Assembly (NCBI GenBank): GCA_017469845.1
Contig: JAFUFP010000020.1
Span: 1-41,028 of the forward strand
Origin: Bacteroidales bacterium
Lineage (GTDB): Bacteria > Bacteroidota > Bacteroidia > Bacteroidales > UBA932
Length of the DNA: 41,028 nt
Reading direction: 5' to 3'
Part shown: positions 40,943-41,028 of the stretch, piece after piece
Layout of the letters: every line of letters begins with the position of its first letter
How positions within the stretch are numbered: position 1 is the first letter of the stretch
Notes under the pieces: model-generated
Seen by the model: only the letters and a program-made list of their open reading frames with translations
Database searches by the model: none
What the model was told of the DNA's origin: nothing
Position numbers and translations under genes: made by a program

Positions 40943-41028
40943 ATGACAGAGAAGACTGATATCCTGAGAATACTCTTTGAAAAATACACCGGACGTCCGG
41001 TCGCTGATATCACCGAACTGAGTTCCTC
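40943..41028 (+). CDS. Partial gene, probable phosphotransferase (sugar/choline-kinase type)
   Basis: Only 28 codons are present: TEKTDILRILFEKYTGRPVAD is followed by ITELSS. The style matches the start of Bacteroidota phosphotransferases of the aminoglycoside/choline kinase fold (a short helix, then a TG stretch before the Ser-Ser-Gly-rich nucleotide loop). The gene runs off the right edge, so this is a guess from the opening residues only. Confidence 0.55.
   Translation, partial: MTEKTDILRILFEKYTGRPVADITELSS

Noticed and set aside
40759..41028. An S8 protease partner for the IetA-like ATPase just downstream
   Set aside because: The next gene begins at 40943 and its opening residues look like a phosphotransferase, not a protease.

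Overview
The window reads as chromosomal DNA of a Bacteroidales bacterium (Bacteroidota). The evidence is a Bacteroidota-type putative porin, an ExbB / 4-TM protein / ExbD / ExbD cluster, an M13 lipoprotein peptidase, repeated TAnnTTTG-type -7 promoter boxes, and few clear Shine-Dalgarno sequences. The DNA looks richer in G+C than classical Bacteroides and most genes are housekeeping, so an uncultured gut-type lineage is likely; genus cannot be given from sequence alone.

Left end (1-5.5 kb): an IS110-family insertion sequence, with a structured non-coding 5' region that may encode its guide (bridge/seek) RNA, sits 25 bp upstream of argH. A large exported protein of unknown function follows. 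5.5-9.2 kb: an apparent operon of acyl-CoA synthetase, dCMP deaminase and an S41 protease. 9.3-18.8 kb is mostly on the minus strand: asnS-udk-TonB-like; exbB/4-TM/exbD/exbD; tatD-asparaginase; queA; a NUDIX gene. 18.9-22.5 kb (plus): pyrE, a small companion protein, an RsmF-like rRNA methyltransferase and an exported TPR-like protein. 22.5-24.2 kb (minus): a YczE-type membrane protein and a BASS-family transporter. 24.4-27.6 kb (plus): an M13 peptidase lipoprotein and a lone FtsX-type permease. 27.6-31.5 kb (minus): an MltF-like transglycosylase and a very long putative porin. 31.8-34.3 kb (plus): an AmmeMemoRadiSam pair in which Memo and AMMECR1 are fused and carry a signal-like N-terminus, next to their radical SAM partner. 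34.3-39.2 kb (minus): UvrD-like helicase and nicotinamidase, then an exported L7/L12 C-terminal-domain protein and nicotinate phosphoribosyltransferase. 39.2-40.8 kb: an AT-rich islet with an IetA-like AAA+ ATPase that lacks its usual protease partner. The start of a phosphotransferase gene closes the window.

Functional groupings: PncA and PncB form the deamidating (Preiss-Handler) route of NAD salvage. ExbB, the two ExbDs and the separately encoded TonB-like protein could form an energy-transduction complex. The envelope genes (porin, transglycosylase, FtsX permease, M13 lipoprotein) lie next to one another. The most unusual items are the signal-peptide L7/L12-domain protein (37304-37648), the orphan IetA-like ATPase (39550-40758), the exported-looking Memo-AMMECR1 fusion (31761-33386), and the IS110 element with its candidate guide RNA and 7-bp flanking repeat. 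No tRNA, rRNA or CRISPR array was recognised.
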